Of a DNA stretch of 64,000 nucleotides, positions 31,577 to 42,181 are shown one piece after another (the first letter of the stretch is position 1; the number at the start of each line of letters is the position of its first letter). Source of the DNA: Megascapheus bottae (Eukaryota > Chordata > Mammalia > Rodentia > Geomyidae); contig JANJXV010000040.1 in assembly GCA_024803745.1 (NCBI GenBank), forward strand, positions 4,283,920 through 4,347,919. Direction: 5' to 3'. The notes below the pieces were generated by a model. It had not been told where the DNA came from. It made no database searches and saw only the letters and a program-made list of their open reading frames with translations. Made by a program: the position numbers and the translations under genes.

Positions 31577-32886
31577 CCTCCAGAACCCCCGCCTTCTTCT
31601 CGTGACATTCCTGGGCCCCCCGCCTTCTTCTCGTGACATTCCTGGGCCCCCCGCCTTCTTCTCATGACATTCCAGAACCCCCCGCCTTCTTCTCATGACA
31701 TTCCAGAACCCCCCGCCTTCTTCTCGTGACATTCTTGGGCCCCCCACCTTCTTCTCGTGACATTCCAGAACCCCCCGCCTTCTTCTCGTGACATTCCAGA
31801 ACCCCCCGCCTTCTTCTCGTGACATTCCAGAACCCCCCGCCTTCTTCTCGTGACATTCCTGGGCCCCCGCCTTCTTCTCGTGACATTCCAGAACCCCCCG
31901 CCTTCTTCTCGTGACATTCCAGAACCCCCCGCCTTCTTCTCGTGACATTCCTGGGCCCCCCACCTTCTTCTCGTGACATTCCAGAACCCCCCGCCTTCTT
32001 CTCGTGACATTCCTGGGCCCCCCACCTTCTTCTCGTGACATTCCTGGGCCCCCCGCCTTCTTCTCGTGACATTCCTGGGCCCCCCACCTTCTTCTCGTGA
32101 CATTCCTGGGCCCCCCACCTTCTTCTCGTGACATTCCAGAACCCCCCGCCTTCTTCTCGTGACATTCCTGGGCCCCCCGCCTTCTTCTCGTGACATTCCT
32201 GGGCCCCCCACCTTCTTCTCGTGACATTCCAGAACCCCCCGCCTTCTTCTCGTGACATTCCTGGGCCCCCCACCTTCTTCTCGTGACATTCCTGGGCCCC
32301 CCACCTTCTTCTCGTGACATTCCAGAACCCCCCGCCTTCTTCTCGTGACATTCCAGAACCCCCCGCCTTCTTCTCGTGACATTCCTGGGCCCCCCACCTT
32401 CTTCTCGTGACATTCCAGAACCCCCCGCCTTCTTCTCGTGACATTCCTGGGCCCCCCACCTTCTTCTCGTGACATTCCTGGGCCCCCCACCTTCTTCTCG
32501 TGACATTCCTGGGCCCCCCGCCTTCTTCTCGTGACATTCCAGAACCCCCCGCCTTCTTCTCATGACATTCCTGGGCCCCCCGCCTTCTTCTCGTGACATT
32601 CCTGGGCCCCCCGCCTTCTTCTCGTGACGTTCCTGGGCCCCCCGCCTTCTTCTCGTGACGTTCCTGGGCCCCCCGCCTTCTTCTCGTGACGTTCCTGGGC
32701 CCCCCGCCTTCTTCTCGTGACATTCCAGAACCCCCCGCCTTCTTCTCGTGACATTCCAGAACTCCACCTTCTCGTGACATTCTAGAACCCCCCACCTTCT
32801 TCTCGTGACACTCCAGAACCCCCCGCCTTCTTCTCGTGACATTCCTGGGCCCCCCGCCTTCTTCTCGTGACGTTCCTGGGCCCCCT
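31577..32886. repeat. 31-bp minisatellite, about 42 units of two types
   Basis: The shared part is CCTTCTTCTCGTGACATTCC. The rest is either TGGGCCCCCC(G/A) or AGAACCCCCCG, the two types mixed in runs. Because 31 is not a multiple of 3 and no stop occurs, all three minus frames are open and give the same 31-residue repeat. These are not genes. Confidence 0.98.
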
Positions 32887-33129
32887 CCCTGTGCACCTTT
32901 GCTTTTCGCCCAGGCAGATGGTTACTGCGATGACGTGACCCTCATCCTGATCACTATTTTCTCAGCACCACCAACAGCTATGTTTTTTCCTTTTGCCCTC
33001 CCAACACCGGGAATCCAGTGCACGAAGGACACAGACCGTGGTGTGTCACCCGGGCTTGCCGAGCATCCCCCCCCCCACCGCCGTCCCCACCTCTCCTGGC
33101 TCTTAAAACTCACACCGGTGCTTGAATGA

Positions 33130-33235
33130 CAGTCTAGTCCTTGGACGGCTCTGAAACCCTTATTTTCTCTGTCTCTCTGTCTCTGTCTCTCTGTCTCTGT
33201 CTCTCTGTCTCTGTCTCGGTCTCTGTCTCTTTTTT
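33130..33235. repeat. (CTCTGT)n
   Basis: CTGTCTCTGTCTCT runs at 33160-33230. Confidence 0.93.
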
Positions 33236-34240
33236 AAGCAATCTGCTTAAACAAACAACAACAACAACAAAAACAGGAAACCACACCTCTGCACACCACG
33301 CCCTGGGCAGAGGTGTTCTGATTCCATGCAGGCCTTGAGTCTCTCTGTGCCTCAGTTTGACCGTACAGGAAAACTCACCAGTCTCAGCTCCAGCAGGCCT
33401 CCCCCACCCCTGCCTCACACACACACAGCACTGAGTCACACAGCACTGAGTCACAGCCCTTCTCCTCCCCCCACCCCCAGCTATATCTCCCCCAAACTCA
33501 GCTCAATGCAGCTAGTCTCCACCCCAGCGTCTCCTTTCCTGCACAAGCATTCTAGCACCTTCTCCAGCCCCACATTCTGAGGCTGGGATGCGGGGAGGAT
33601 TGTTCTCCAGACTCCATGCAGAGTCTTACTTTTCTTCTTCTTCTTTTTTTTGCCTACAGTCTAAGTCTCCCTTCCCTGGCTCTGCACACCCGGGACCCCC
33701 CCCACCCCCCCACACACACATTTTAACTCACATTCACTGCTGTCTCTCCTCTGCACACCCCCGGCCTGTGCCTCTCAGCTCTGACTTCTCAGAAGTGGCA
33801 GTTAGAACAGGAAGGAAGTGAAAGAAAAAAAAAATGTCTTCAACCTTGTCAAAGAGGAAACGCCGGGGCTATCTGCAATCTCTTTCCTGCTGCGTATCTG
33901 GCCATCAGTCAACTCTGGGCCTCATTCCTGCCACAGGGCAGGCAGGCCCCCGCCCCCCGGCAGTGGAAAAGGCCCTGGTCCCCTGCCTGCCATAAAGCAC
34001 CGTGTGGTATGTCTAAAAATTTTCTTTTAAAAGCCACAAAAACAAGTCACCTCCCAGGCCTCGGCTGCCCTAAGCCGATAGCCCTGGACGCCTGCAGGCC
34101 CCACCCCACCGGTCACTTCTGTCACCTACCAGCTCTGCAGAAAGCACGAAGCTGGCTCTGCCCTGAATTCGAACTTGTGTCTTGATAATAGATGGTTGGA
34201 TGTTTAACTGGTTATGATTTCAGCATGGGGCTTTATCAAT
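33236..34240. other. Mostly unique sequence between ARHGDIB and PDE6H
   Basis: Contains a CA run (33418-33426 and 33712-33720) and C-runs but no SINE for 1 kb, which is unusual here. Candidate regulatory region for ARHGDIB; no exon established. Confidence 0.4.
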
Positions 34241-34241
34241 C

Positions 34242-34243
<2 letters not shown>

Positions 34244-34284
<41 letters not shown>
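34244..34284. repeat. (TG)n microsatellite
   Basis: About 20 TG units directly at the 3' side of the minus L1-like repeat that starts at 34285. Confidence 0.97.
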
Positions 34285-34285
<1 letters not shown>

Positions 34286-34620
34286 TCTGATGATAAAGGT
34301 GATATGCAGAGGGGTGACAGTTCCCTCAGTCAGGTCACGAGGACATTTCTTTGAGGACAGCGTCCCCCTCTTCCCTCGCTCTCTCCCCATTTCCCCCTCC
34401 CATCCCCACCCACAAGTGGTCAAGTTCATTCTCCACCACGTGTCCAGTGAGGACCACGGCTGCCTCCGTCCACACTCTGTCTCCATGTCTGTGCCCGCCT
34501 CACCTCCCCAAAGACAGAGAAACCAGCACACAAGACAAAGAGAAAAGGAAACAAAAGCAACAACGAAGAGAAAAAAAAACTCTTGTTTCCATTTCCTGGA
34601 GTTTGTTTGAATAAATGTGA
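34285..34620 (-). mobile_element. Interspersed repeat, minus copy (L1 3' UTR-like)
   Basis: Aligns over its whole length with 10372-10715 (see shared blocks there). The (TG)n tract sits where a tail would be. Confidence 0.75.
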
Positions 34621-34679
34621 TTTTGCACAGTGACTTTGTGTTCTTCTCTTAAAAATATTGTTTCTTTTTTCATTTTTTC

Positions 34680-34866
34680 CCCCAGTCCCTGGGTCTTGAA
34701 CTCAGGGCCTGAGCACTGCCCTTGGACTTTCTCAAGGCTGGCGTTCTACCACTTGAGCCACAGCACCACTTCTGGCCTTTTCTGTGTATGTGGTACTAAG
34801 GAATCGAACCCAGGGCTTCCTGCATGCTAGGCCAGCACTCTACCTCTGAGTCACATTCCCAGCCCC
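34680..34866 (-). mobile_element. IDL-Geo SINE
   Basis: Minus full copy, ACTCTACCTCTGAGTCACAT at the head end. Confidence 0.93.
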
Positions 34867-35350
34867 ATGGGTTTTTTAATTTTTCCTTTTTTTCCCTTCC
34901 TGCTGTTTTCTTTCTTTCAGGTTAAATAAACCAAAAGCAAAAACCCCTGCCTTCCATTAAACCTAGGCATGTGCAGATGTCAAGCTCAGAGACAGCCTTC
35001 GAACCCAGACTTCGGATGCAGTGTCACAGACACGTTGGAGAAAATGGCTCTCAAGGTTCCCGTGGGGGGGCCAGGCCGAGTCCATGTGGGATTAGTTGTG
35101 TCACACTCCTAAAGCAGTTGTTAAGGAGAGTTATCCACCTCTCCTGATCACAGGGTACCGGGGCGCGTGTCGGTGGACTCAGACCCGAGCAGGAGTGCAG
35201 CAGGAATACACGGTGACAGCGCCCAGAGGGTTTTTTTTTTTGTTTTGTTTTGCCTGCGGACTTGTGCAGGAAACATCTGATCTGGAGCTAAGTGGAACCG
35301 AGATGGGAAAGTGATTGAAACCACCTCACCTGGACAGAAAACTCCAAAAG
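34867..35350. other. Unique sequence
   Basis: No exon or repeat recognised apart from a T-run at 35230. Confidence 0.4.
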
Positions 35351-35352
35351 GA

Positions 35353-35680
35353 AAAGTAGACACGGAGATACATGCCTGTGATCCCAGCGCTGGGGCGGGG
35401 TGGGGGGCAGAGGCAAGAGGAGCACAGATTTGAAGCTAGTCTCATTGCCACCCCCTCGCCCCTCAACATATCCAAATAGCTGGGCATTCATGGCTGATGC
35501 CTGTAATTGTAATGACCCAGAAGGCTGGAATCCAGAGGTTCTTTTCAAAGCCAACCCGAGCAGAAAAGACTCCATCTTAGTCTAGCCAAAAAGCTGGACT
35601 GGGGGCATGGCTCAACTAGTCGAGTGCCTGCCAAGAAAGAAAAACTGACAACCACCACCACCACCACCACCACCACAAAG
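35353..35680 (+). mobile_element. Old B1-like pair with ID-like end and (CCA)n
   Basis: Two B1-like heads in tandem (ACATGCCTGTGATCCCAGCG at 35370; TGATGCCTGTAATTGTAATG at 35494), then GGGGCATGGCTCAACTAGTC. (ACC)n at 35655-35678. Confidence 0.65.
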
Positions 35681-35904
35681 AGAAAATTACCTATTAACAA
35701 CAGTACTGATAACTATAACACCCCAAACGGTTTCATTATTATATAAATTTTAACATAATTAGAAAAGAGACAGCTCTGGAAACAAAGTTGTATGGCTTTA
35801 TGTATGTGCTGATTTACACATACGTCAGGATTTAATGGCTTGGCACTTGTAAGATTTAGTAATGTGTGCACGCATCTCTATTCTCCAAGCTATGTCTTTT
35901 TTCC

Positions 35905-36130
35905 TTTCTTGCCAATCTTGGGTCTTGAACTCAGGGCCTGGGTGCTATCCCTGAGCTCTTCAGCTCAAGGCTGGTGATTCTCTACCACTTTGAACCACAG
36001 CTCCACTTCTGGTTTTCTGGTGGCTCCTTAGAGATGAAAGTTGCATTGCATGGACTTTTTTTCCCCGACTGGCTTTGAACCGTGATCCTCAGATTTCAGC
36101 CTCCTGAGTAGCTGACAGGTATCTGGCCGG
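35905..36130 (-). mobile_element. B1-Geo SINE
   Basis: Minus copy: TCTTGGGTCTTGAACTCAGG to CCTCCTGAGTAGCTGACAGG. Confidence 0.92.
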
Positions 36131-36612
36131 AATACATTTCTTAAGAAATTTGGTTAATGCAATAATAAAAACACTTCCAGAGACAAAACCCCTTGCTGCC
36201 TTGTGTTGCTTGGGAAATGGCTCTGATTTGGGGAAAGACCCTGGGAAAGCGTCTCAGCCACTGTTAAGCCGTTTGGCTGTTCTTGTAATCTGCTTGGGGC
36301 CTGCAGGTTAAGAGTCTTTGCCCGGCTCAGAGAGCTCAATTGACGTCCTTTCTCTGTAATCTTTGCAGAGTGCAATCTCCTCTGACAAGTGGTACTTTGG
36401 AGCGGGGCAGGGGGTGGGGGGGAGGTAGAATCCTGTAATCACAGATGGAGTCCTAATGTGACTCTGGCTTCCATGTCTGCTTGGCTGGGGTGCAAGAAAA
36501 GGCATCAGAGAGTGTGAGGGGTCCCACCTCTGGCTCTGGGTCTCACCGTCAGTGTCAACTTCACAAGCTGTCTTGAACCAACCACTCCATTTCTCTAGGA
36601 TAAACTTGCCCA

Positions 36613-36850
36613 GCCTGGTGCTTGGTGGCTCACGCCTGCCATCCCGGCTACCCACGAGACAGATCTGAGGATTGTGGTTTGAAGCCAACGCGGGCAGGAA
36701 AAATGATAAGATTCTAATCTCCAGGGGGGAAAAAGCCAGAGGTGGAGTTGTGGTTCAAGTGGTAGAGCACCAGCTTCGTGCATCAAAGCTCAGGGACAGA
36801 GCCCAGGCCCTGAGTTCAAGCCCCAGGACCGGCATAAAATAAAAATTAAA
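36613..36850 (+). mobile_element. B1-Geo SINE
   Basis: Plus full copy with an (AAAAT)n-type tail. Confidence 0.92.
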
Positions 36851-37050
36851 AAACCCATAAAACAGAATCATATAAAGGAAGATGGGAATTGACCTAAGCA
36901 CTCAGGGCCTGGGCTCTGGGGAGAAATTCTCCACCATCTTCAACCTCGCTATCTGCAGGGTGGAGGTTCTCAGAACAGCCAAGGGAGACAAATCTCACTC
37001 TCAACTCTCCAGGTGTCCAGATCCCTGTCCACACAGCCCTCTGCGTGTGA

Positions 37051-37082
<32 letters not shown>

Positions 37083-38229
37083 ATTGTGCACACACAGATG
37101 TGCAATCAGAATGGGTGTGTCAGAAGAGGGAGGGAGCAATGAAGGAGCAGGGGACGTCGGTGTTGAGTGGGAGATCAAGTCTCCTTGTGCATTGAGCATC
37201 TATTTATGGACCACAGAGGGCCTGGTTTTGTAAGCGCCTCACACCACCAGAAAGCTCCTAATCCTGCTGCCCCCAGCGGCCTCATCTTACCCCATCTTCT
37301 TCCCCCCCACCCTGCCCAGGCTGGAGGGGGGTCTGAGCTTGTGCCTGTGTGGGATTACAGGAAGATAAACTCTGGAGGTGAAGAATCTTGGGGTGGGAGA
37401 CGGGCGGGAAGGTGAAGGAAGCTGGATTAGTGATTTTGTTCAGGTGGAACCCAGTGGAGCCTTCCTTTCTGGGAAGGTGTGTGTGTGGGGTGGGGGAAGG
37501 GCCCAAGTGACACAGGGCAGAGGTCTTTGGCCCAGGAGGAGGGTGGGATAAAGGGAAGGACTGGCTGGACTGACCTTGGGGCATTTCACCACCATGAGCC
37601 TCTGAGGTGACGCTGTGTGTTGGTTGCCATGCTGGCTGGACTGGGGTTGGTTTATTTGTGTGGGGATGACTTTGCTTGGGATTCTGCTTGGCTCTAAACC
37701 AGGATTCTCTCTGCCCCAGAGGGACCCTGGGTTTCAGTCCAACTGAGGAGAAAATCAATTCTCCTTCCCCCACCCCCTTTGTCTGCCATTGTCCCTTCAG
37801 CCTTCTGTCTTCCTTGGGGAGAGGTTGGAAGCGTGGTTCAGGCGATATGCCAGCCAAGGAGCAGAAGCATCGGCTACCAGACTCAGGAAAAGAAAATGAA
37901 ATAAAACCTTTGCTGGGAGAAGGTAGCTGGAGGTGCGGGGTGGGGAAGCCGGTTTCCCGCTTCTCCTCAGCCAGGACCTGGGAAATATCAAGCACTACAG
38001 CTTTGCCCAGCTAAATCTCGCTGCTCTGGGTCTAAGGAGACATGAACCCCACTTCCCCCACCCCCCCTTCCGGGGAAATCATGTCCTCTAAGTGTGTGGT
38101 GGTGGCTTCTTTTTATAGCAGGAAGCAACGCATGACAGGACCTGTTCAGAAAGAACCATGCAAAATGGTCTCTTCTGGCTGAAATCAAAGTCAGACACTA
38201 AGTTTGGTTTTCTGAAGTGTATGGAGTAG
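36851..38229. other. Mostly unique sequence upstream of PDE6H
   Basis: The longest SINE-free stretch of the window (about 1.4 kb), with one GT run at 37052-37082. GGATTAG at 37424-37430 fits a CRX/OTX site. Possibly regulatory; not shown. Confidence 0.4.
37052..37082. repeat. (GT)n microsatellite
   Basis: About 15 GT units. Confidence 0.96.
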
Positions 38230-38460
38230 TGTGTGTGTGTGTGTGTGTGTGTGTCCTGGGGCTTAAACTCAGAGCCTGGGTGCTGTACCTGAGTTTTCTC
38301 TCAAGGCTAATGCTCTGCCACAGCTCCACTTCTGCCTTTTAGACGATTCGTTGGAGAGAAGAGCCTTACAGACATTCTTGGCCGGGCTGGCTTTGAACCA
38401 GGGCCTTCAGCCTCCTGAGTAGCCAGGATGACAGATGTGAGCCACCAGCGCCTGGCTAAT
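38230..38460 (-). mobile_element. B1-Geo SINE with (TG)n tail
   Basis: TG x12 at 38230-38254, then minus Geo and B1 head to CCACCAGCGCCTGGCTAAT. Confidence 0.92.
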
Positions 38461-39050
38461 ACTTGATTTTTTTTTAATTTTCTGCGTATGAACATGTAAA
38501 TACCATGGGGCTTTGTAAAAGACAGAAGTGAGTGCTTCTGCTTTCTAACAGAATTGAACACTTGATCTGAAAGAAACACCCTGGCTTTCCCTTCTGTGTG
38601 GCAGAGGCCGGACGTGTGTCTTGCTGACGTCAAATCCTGGGCCAAGAATGCCTTCCCCGTGGGTCCCACACTTCCAAACCACACGGGGGGTGGGAAGGGG
38701 GCCCAGGTACTGTTTGTTGACGGGGCTGGAAAAGGCCCATCAGAAGAGCTGCATCCAGCATTCCCGAGCGCTGGCAAGATCTTTCGTCAAGCCAAACTGT
38801 GGGCTTCGGCGAGGCAAAGCTCAGCCAGGGACCCTGTGGGACCCGGTGAGAAAGTTGCCAGGATGTCCTGACACCAAGTCTAGCATAGTCACCACAGGAA
38901 CGAATGAAGCTCTTCACTCATTCATTCTCAGGCTTAGCGTCAGCTCTGGGTCCTGCCATCCAAGACAGACTGCAGACGCAAGGTTTGCTGGTGGGGATGA
39001 AATACAAGATTCTCCATGGGAGCCAGCGAGCGAGCCAGGCTTTGTCTCTG

Positions 39051-39197
39051 CTGCCCAGGCAGGAAAGTCCCTGAGGCTCCTATCGCCAATGAATCACTGA
39101 AAAGCTGGAATTGGAGCTGGGACTCAAGTGGCCTTGAGCAAGAAAGTTCTGAAACAGTGCCCAGGCCCTGAGTTCAAATCCCAGGACTGACACCATC
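39051..39197 (+). mobile_element. B1-Geo SINE, 5' truncated
   Basis: Begins at GCCCAGGCAGGAAAGTCCCT; Geo part with a deletion of the TGGTAGAGC segment. Confidence 0.87.
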
Positions 39198-39214
39198 TAC
39201 CCACAGAACTTTCC

Positions 39215-39690
39215 GATGATCCAGTGACACCATTGTGGTGGGATTTTACCCAACAGGTTGCAAAGCTGCATGCAATAAAAATGCCTGCTCACTCACGCTT
39301 ATGGCAGAATAGTTTCTAACAGCTGAGACAAAGAAACAGCTCAGATTCACTACTGACTGAGGTGTGGATCAAGAAAATATGATATAGATAGATACCTGCA
39401 AATATATGCATGGCTCTGTTATATGTATATGAATATGAGTTCAATACCTATGTGTATATATTAAACATATAAGCACACATATATTCTCATATAAATTTAT
39501 ATATTCCTGTCTCATATATATGACTTTTATTCATCTGTTAAGAAGAAGGTATTATTTTGCAGGAAAACAGATAAGAGGGACCCATAAAAAGTCATATTTG
39601 AGTGATAAGCTGGGGTGGGGGGAGATTGGTTTTTTTCCTATGTGGAAATTCAACCCCAAACACAGACATATAATGAAAATCGCAGCCTCC
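39215..39690 (+). mobile_element. Old L1 3'-end remnant
   Basis: GGCAGAATAGTTTCTAACAG, GAGACAAAGAAACAGCTCAG, GTGTGGATCAAGAAAATATG and a late CCTATGTGGAAATTC match the order of the L1 3' end. A TATA-rich insertion lies between. Confidence 0.65.
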
Positions 39691-39768
39691 TGAGTAAGCA
39701 GCAAAGGTTAAAGGCTTGCACTGCACCCCCAAGCTTGAGCTGCTTTATTAAAGCACTGGATCACCCCT

Positions 39769-39775
39769 GGATTAG
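39769..39775. promoter_or_regulatory. Possible CRX/OTX site (GGATTAG) just upstream of PDE6H coding exon 1
   Basis: CTGGATTAGAC lies about 100 bases before the ATG. CRX drives cone genes, but a 7-base match is weak and this may be intronic. Confidence 0.2.
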
Positions 39776-39873
39776 ACTGAAGGCCTCAAAACCAGTGGAC
39801 AGGATCAAATTTGTTCATTCTTCCTCTGCAGGGCCCAGGGGACAGCAGCCAGCCAGCCAGGGACGCTGCCAGA

Positions 39874-40007
39874 ATGAGCGAGAATGCTTCCCTGGCCCCT
39901 CCAGCACCCAGCCAGGGCCCCACCACCCCTCGCAAGGGGCCCCCTAAATTCAAACAGAGGCAGACCCGCCAGTTCAAGAGCAAGCCCCCTAAGAAAGGCG
40001 TCAAAGG
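39874..40007 (+). CDS. PDE6H: PDE6H coding exon 1
   Basis: ATG at 39874; donor GTAAGT at 40008. A likely acceptor TTCCTCTGCAG ends at 39831, so the exon probably starts at 39832 with about 42 nt of 5' UTR, and a noncoding exon lies further upstream. Confidence 0.96.
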
Positions 40008-40099
40008 GTAAGTCCGAGGATGAACAAGAAGGCTTCTGCTTCTTATGAATGTTCGTTCTTTATGTTGGAGAAAGCCGGGCTCAGAACATGGAACAGATA

Positions 40100-40149
<50 letters not shown>

Positions 40150-40424
40150 CGTGGTTTCTTGAGTGAAGGATTTCTGTGGTGAGGAGACACGGGCTCCTAG
40201 CTGAGTCTGTATTTATTTCTGCGTTCACGGATCTGTTTCTGTATGTATTTATTAGTTTTTATTTATCCACAGATTTGGAGATGACATCCCCGGAATGGAG
40301 GGGCTGGGAACAGGTGAGCACCCCTATCGATGTGAACCCCTCCAGTTTAATGCTAACACCCCCTCCCCCCAAAAAAGAAAGAAATGAGGGCAAACCCCGT
40401 TTCATGACTTGTGTTGTTTAACAG

Positions 40425-40494
<70 letters not shown>

Positions 40495-41095
40495 TGTTTG
40501 TGGGTCTTGAACTCAGGGCCTGGGCGCTGTCTCTGAGCTCTTTTGCCCAAGGCTGGCACTCTACCACCTGAGCCACAGTGCCACCTGTGGTGTTCTGGTG
40601 GTTCATTAGACATAAGAACTTTGCTGCCTGGCTAGATTGGAACTGTGATCCTCATATTTCAGCCTCCTGAGTAACTGAGATTACAGGCGCCCAGCTGACA
40701 GGCTGCCTTTTTATGAGGTTAAGGTTCTCAGAAGTTCCCAGACCACTTTTGCTTTTGAGGGAAGAGACCTGAAGCCGGCAGAGAGATTCAAGGGAGAATC
40801 GGAGGCCGTAGAGAGACTTCCCAGAAAGCCTGGCAGACATTTCCTCTACTGACAACCCTGCGGTGGCACCCGGGGCCCCAAACCCACATAAAAGTCTCAC
40901 GGATTCTCCTGCCCAGCCTGGCTTTGAACCCAGATCCTCAGCTCTCAGCAACCCGAGTGGATGAGATTACAGGCAGGAGCGCCATTCCCCCCTCTTCTTT
41001 CTCTCTCTCCCCCCACAGACATCACAGTGATTTGCCCGTGGGAAGCCTTCAGCCACCTGGAATTGCACGAGCTCGCTCAGTTTGGGATCATCTAA
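39874..41095 (+). CDS. PDE6H: PDE6H, cone cGMP phosphodiesterase gamma inhibitor, three coding exons, complete
   Basis: Small inhibitory subunit of cone photoreceptor PDE6. It blocks the catalytic subunits until transducin displaces it and works in cone outer segments. The exons (134, 41 and 77 nt) join in frame to 83 aa plus stop, the usual length. Residues 1-17 are the variable N-terminus ([17 protein letters not shown]). Residues about 20-45 are the proline-rich, polycationic segment that binds catalytic subunit and transducin ([28 protein letters not shown]). [20 protein letters not shown] follows, and the C-terminus ends LAQFGII, which plugs the catalytic site. The N-terminal sequence fits the cone form (PDE6H) better than rod PDE6G, as does its place next to ARHGDIB. 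Splice sites are all GT-AG. The gene runs opposite to its neighbours. Confidence 0.98.
40105..40149. repeat. (CA)n in PDE6H intron
   Basis: About 22 CA units. Confidence 0.97.
40273..40313 (+). CDS. PDE6H: PDE6H coding exon 2
   Basis: Tiny 41-nt exon between acceptor ATCCACAG and donor GTGAGC. It encodes [13 protein letters not shown] with split codons at both ends (GG|A and G|AC). Confidence 0.96.
40427..40697 (-). mobile_element. B1-Geo SINE with (TG)n(AG)n tail, PDE6H intron
   Basis: TG x21 and AG x12 at 40427-40494, then minus Geo (GTGGGTCTTGAACTCAGGGC) and B1 head ending GAGATTACAGGCGCCCAGCT. Confidence 0.92.
40880..40985 (-). mobile_element. B1 head fragment, PDE6H intron
   Basis: GTCTCACGGATTCTCCTGCC to GATTACAGGCAGGAGCGCC; ends about 30 bases before the exon 3 acceptor. 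Confidence 0.85.
41019..41095 (+). CDS. PDE6H: PDE6H coding exon 3
   Basis: Acceptor TCTCCCCCCACAG after a pyrimidine tract. It encodes [20 protein letters not shown] and QFGII; stop TAA at 41093-41095. Confidence 0.97.
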
Positions 41096-41260
41096 GGCTG
41101 CTGTGACCTTCTAGCACTTTCTGCCCCAGCGTCTGCCGGGTGCTCGAAACGTCTGAAGGTGTGTCCTGAGGTCCATGCAGCCCCAGCTTGAATCCCTGTA
41201 GTGTCAGAATCTGTCTCTCAGTAGAGCCCAGCTGAGAAGGAGGAATAAAAACCCACTGGG
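41096..41260 (+). other. PDE6H: PDE6H 3' untranslated region
   Basis: Unique sequence from the stop to the poly(A) signal at 41244-41249. An IDL-Geo SINE begins about 10 bases after the signal, so the cleavage site lies at or inside the SINE border. Confidence 0.75.
41244..41249 (+). terminator. Poly(A) signal AATAAA of PDE6H
   Basis: AATAAA about 150 nt after the PDE6H stop codon. Its last three A's overlap the target-site duplication of the adjacent SINE. Confidence 0.75.
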
Positions 41261-41453
41261 GCCTGGGAGTGTGGCCTAGTGGTAGAGTGCTTGCCTAGCA
41301 TGCACGAAGACCCGGGTTCGATCCCTAAGTACCACATACATAGAAAAAAAAAAGCTGGAAGTGGTGCTGAGGCTCAAGTGGTAGAGCTCTAGCCTTGAGA
41401 AAGTCCAAGGACAGAGCTCAGGCCCTGAGTTCAAGACCAGGACTGGAAAGAAA
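41261..41453 (+). mobile_element. IDL-Geo SINE with target-site duplication
   Basis: AAAACCCACTGGG flanks it on both sides (41247-41260 and 41454-41467). Intact A and B boxes. Inserted directly behind the PDE6H poly(A) signal. Confidence 0.96.
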
Positions 41454-41591
41454 AAAAACCCACTGGGACATCAAACCGTTCCTTTCCCACGGGCTGGCTG
41501 GACACCATAATACATGAATATTCTCTCCATTTGGTCTGCATCGATGTTCTTTCAGTCTCTCCGTGCAAAGACATTCGTTGTGATTGACAAG

Positions 41592-41593
<2 letters not shown>

Positions 41594-41646
<53 letters not shown>

Positions 41647-41862
41647 CAGTCCTGGGTCTTGAACTCAGGGCCTGAGCTTCTTTCCCTCCAGGCTGGCGCT
41701 CTACCACTTGAACCACAGCTCCACGTCTGGTTTTCTGGTGGTTCACTGGAGATCAGAGTCTCCTGGACTTTTCTGCCCAGGCTGGATTTGAACCCGTGAT
41801 CCTCAGATCTCAACCTCCTGAGGAGCTGGGGTGACAGGCGGAGCCACCGGTGCCTGGCTGGC
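41594..41862 (-). mobile_element. B1-Geo SINE with (TG)n tail
   Basis: TG x25 at 41594-41645 followed at once by TCAGTCCTGGGTCTTGAACT; full minus copy to GAGCCACCGGTGCCTGGCT. Confidence 0.94.
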
Positions 41863-42181
41863 CATAGACTTAGGGGGACACTCACGCCACTTTCTTCCCC
41901 TTCTCATGTACTGGAGGTTCAGTGTTACCTGCGGCCATCTGAGTCCTGGTCCTGAGAATCAAATCCACAGTCAGGTCGTTATACGGCTTGGACAGTAGGT
42001 AAATGTAGACTCCCACACGTGCCCTTGTGCTGGGGTAGGTTATCCTGGAGGTTTGGGGCTAGAGGCATGGTTCAAGCGGTAGAGCCCCGCCAACGAACAA
42101 AAGCATCAGATACCAAAGAGTTGCAACTTATTTCTACATGACAGCATCTACCATAAATCCCCTTTAAACCATCGATTTTTC

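Noticed and set aside
31373..32896. 507-, 377- and 265-codon minus ORFs with MSREEGG repeats
   Set aside because: All are the same 31-bp stop-free unit read in three frames.
41261..41340. tRNA-like A and B boxes in the SINE heads
   Set aside because: They are ID-type SINE monomers derived from tRNA-Ala; no acceptor stem or cloverleaf pairing partner.
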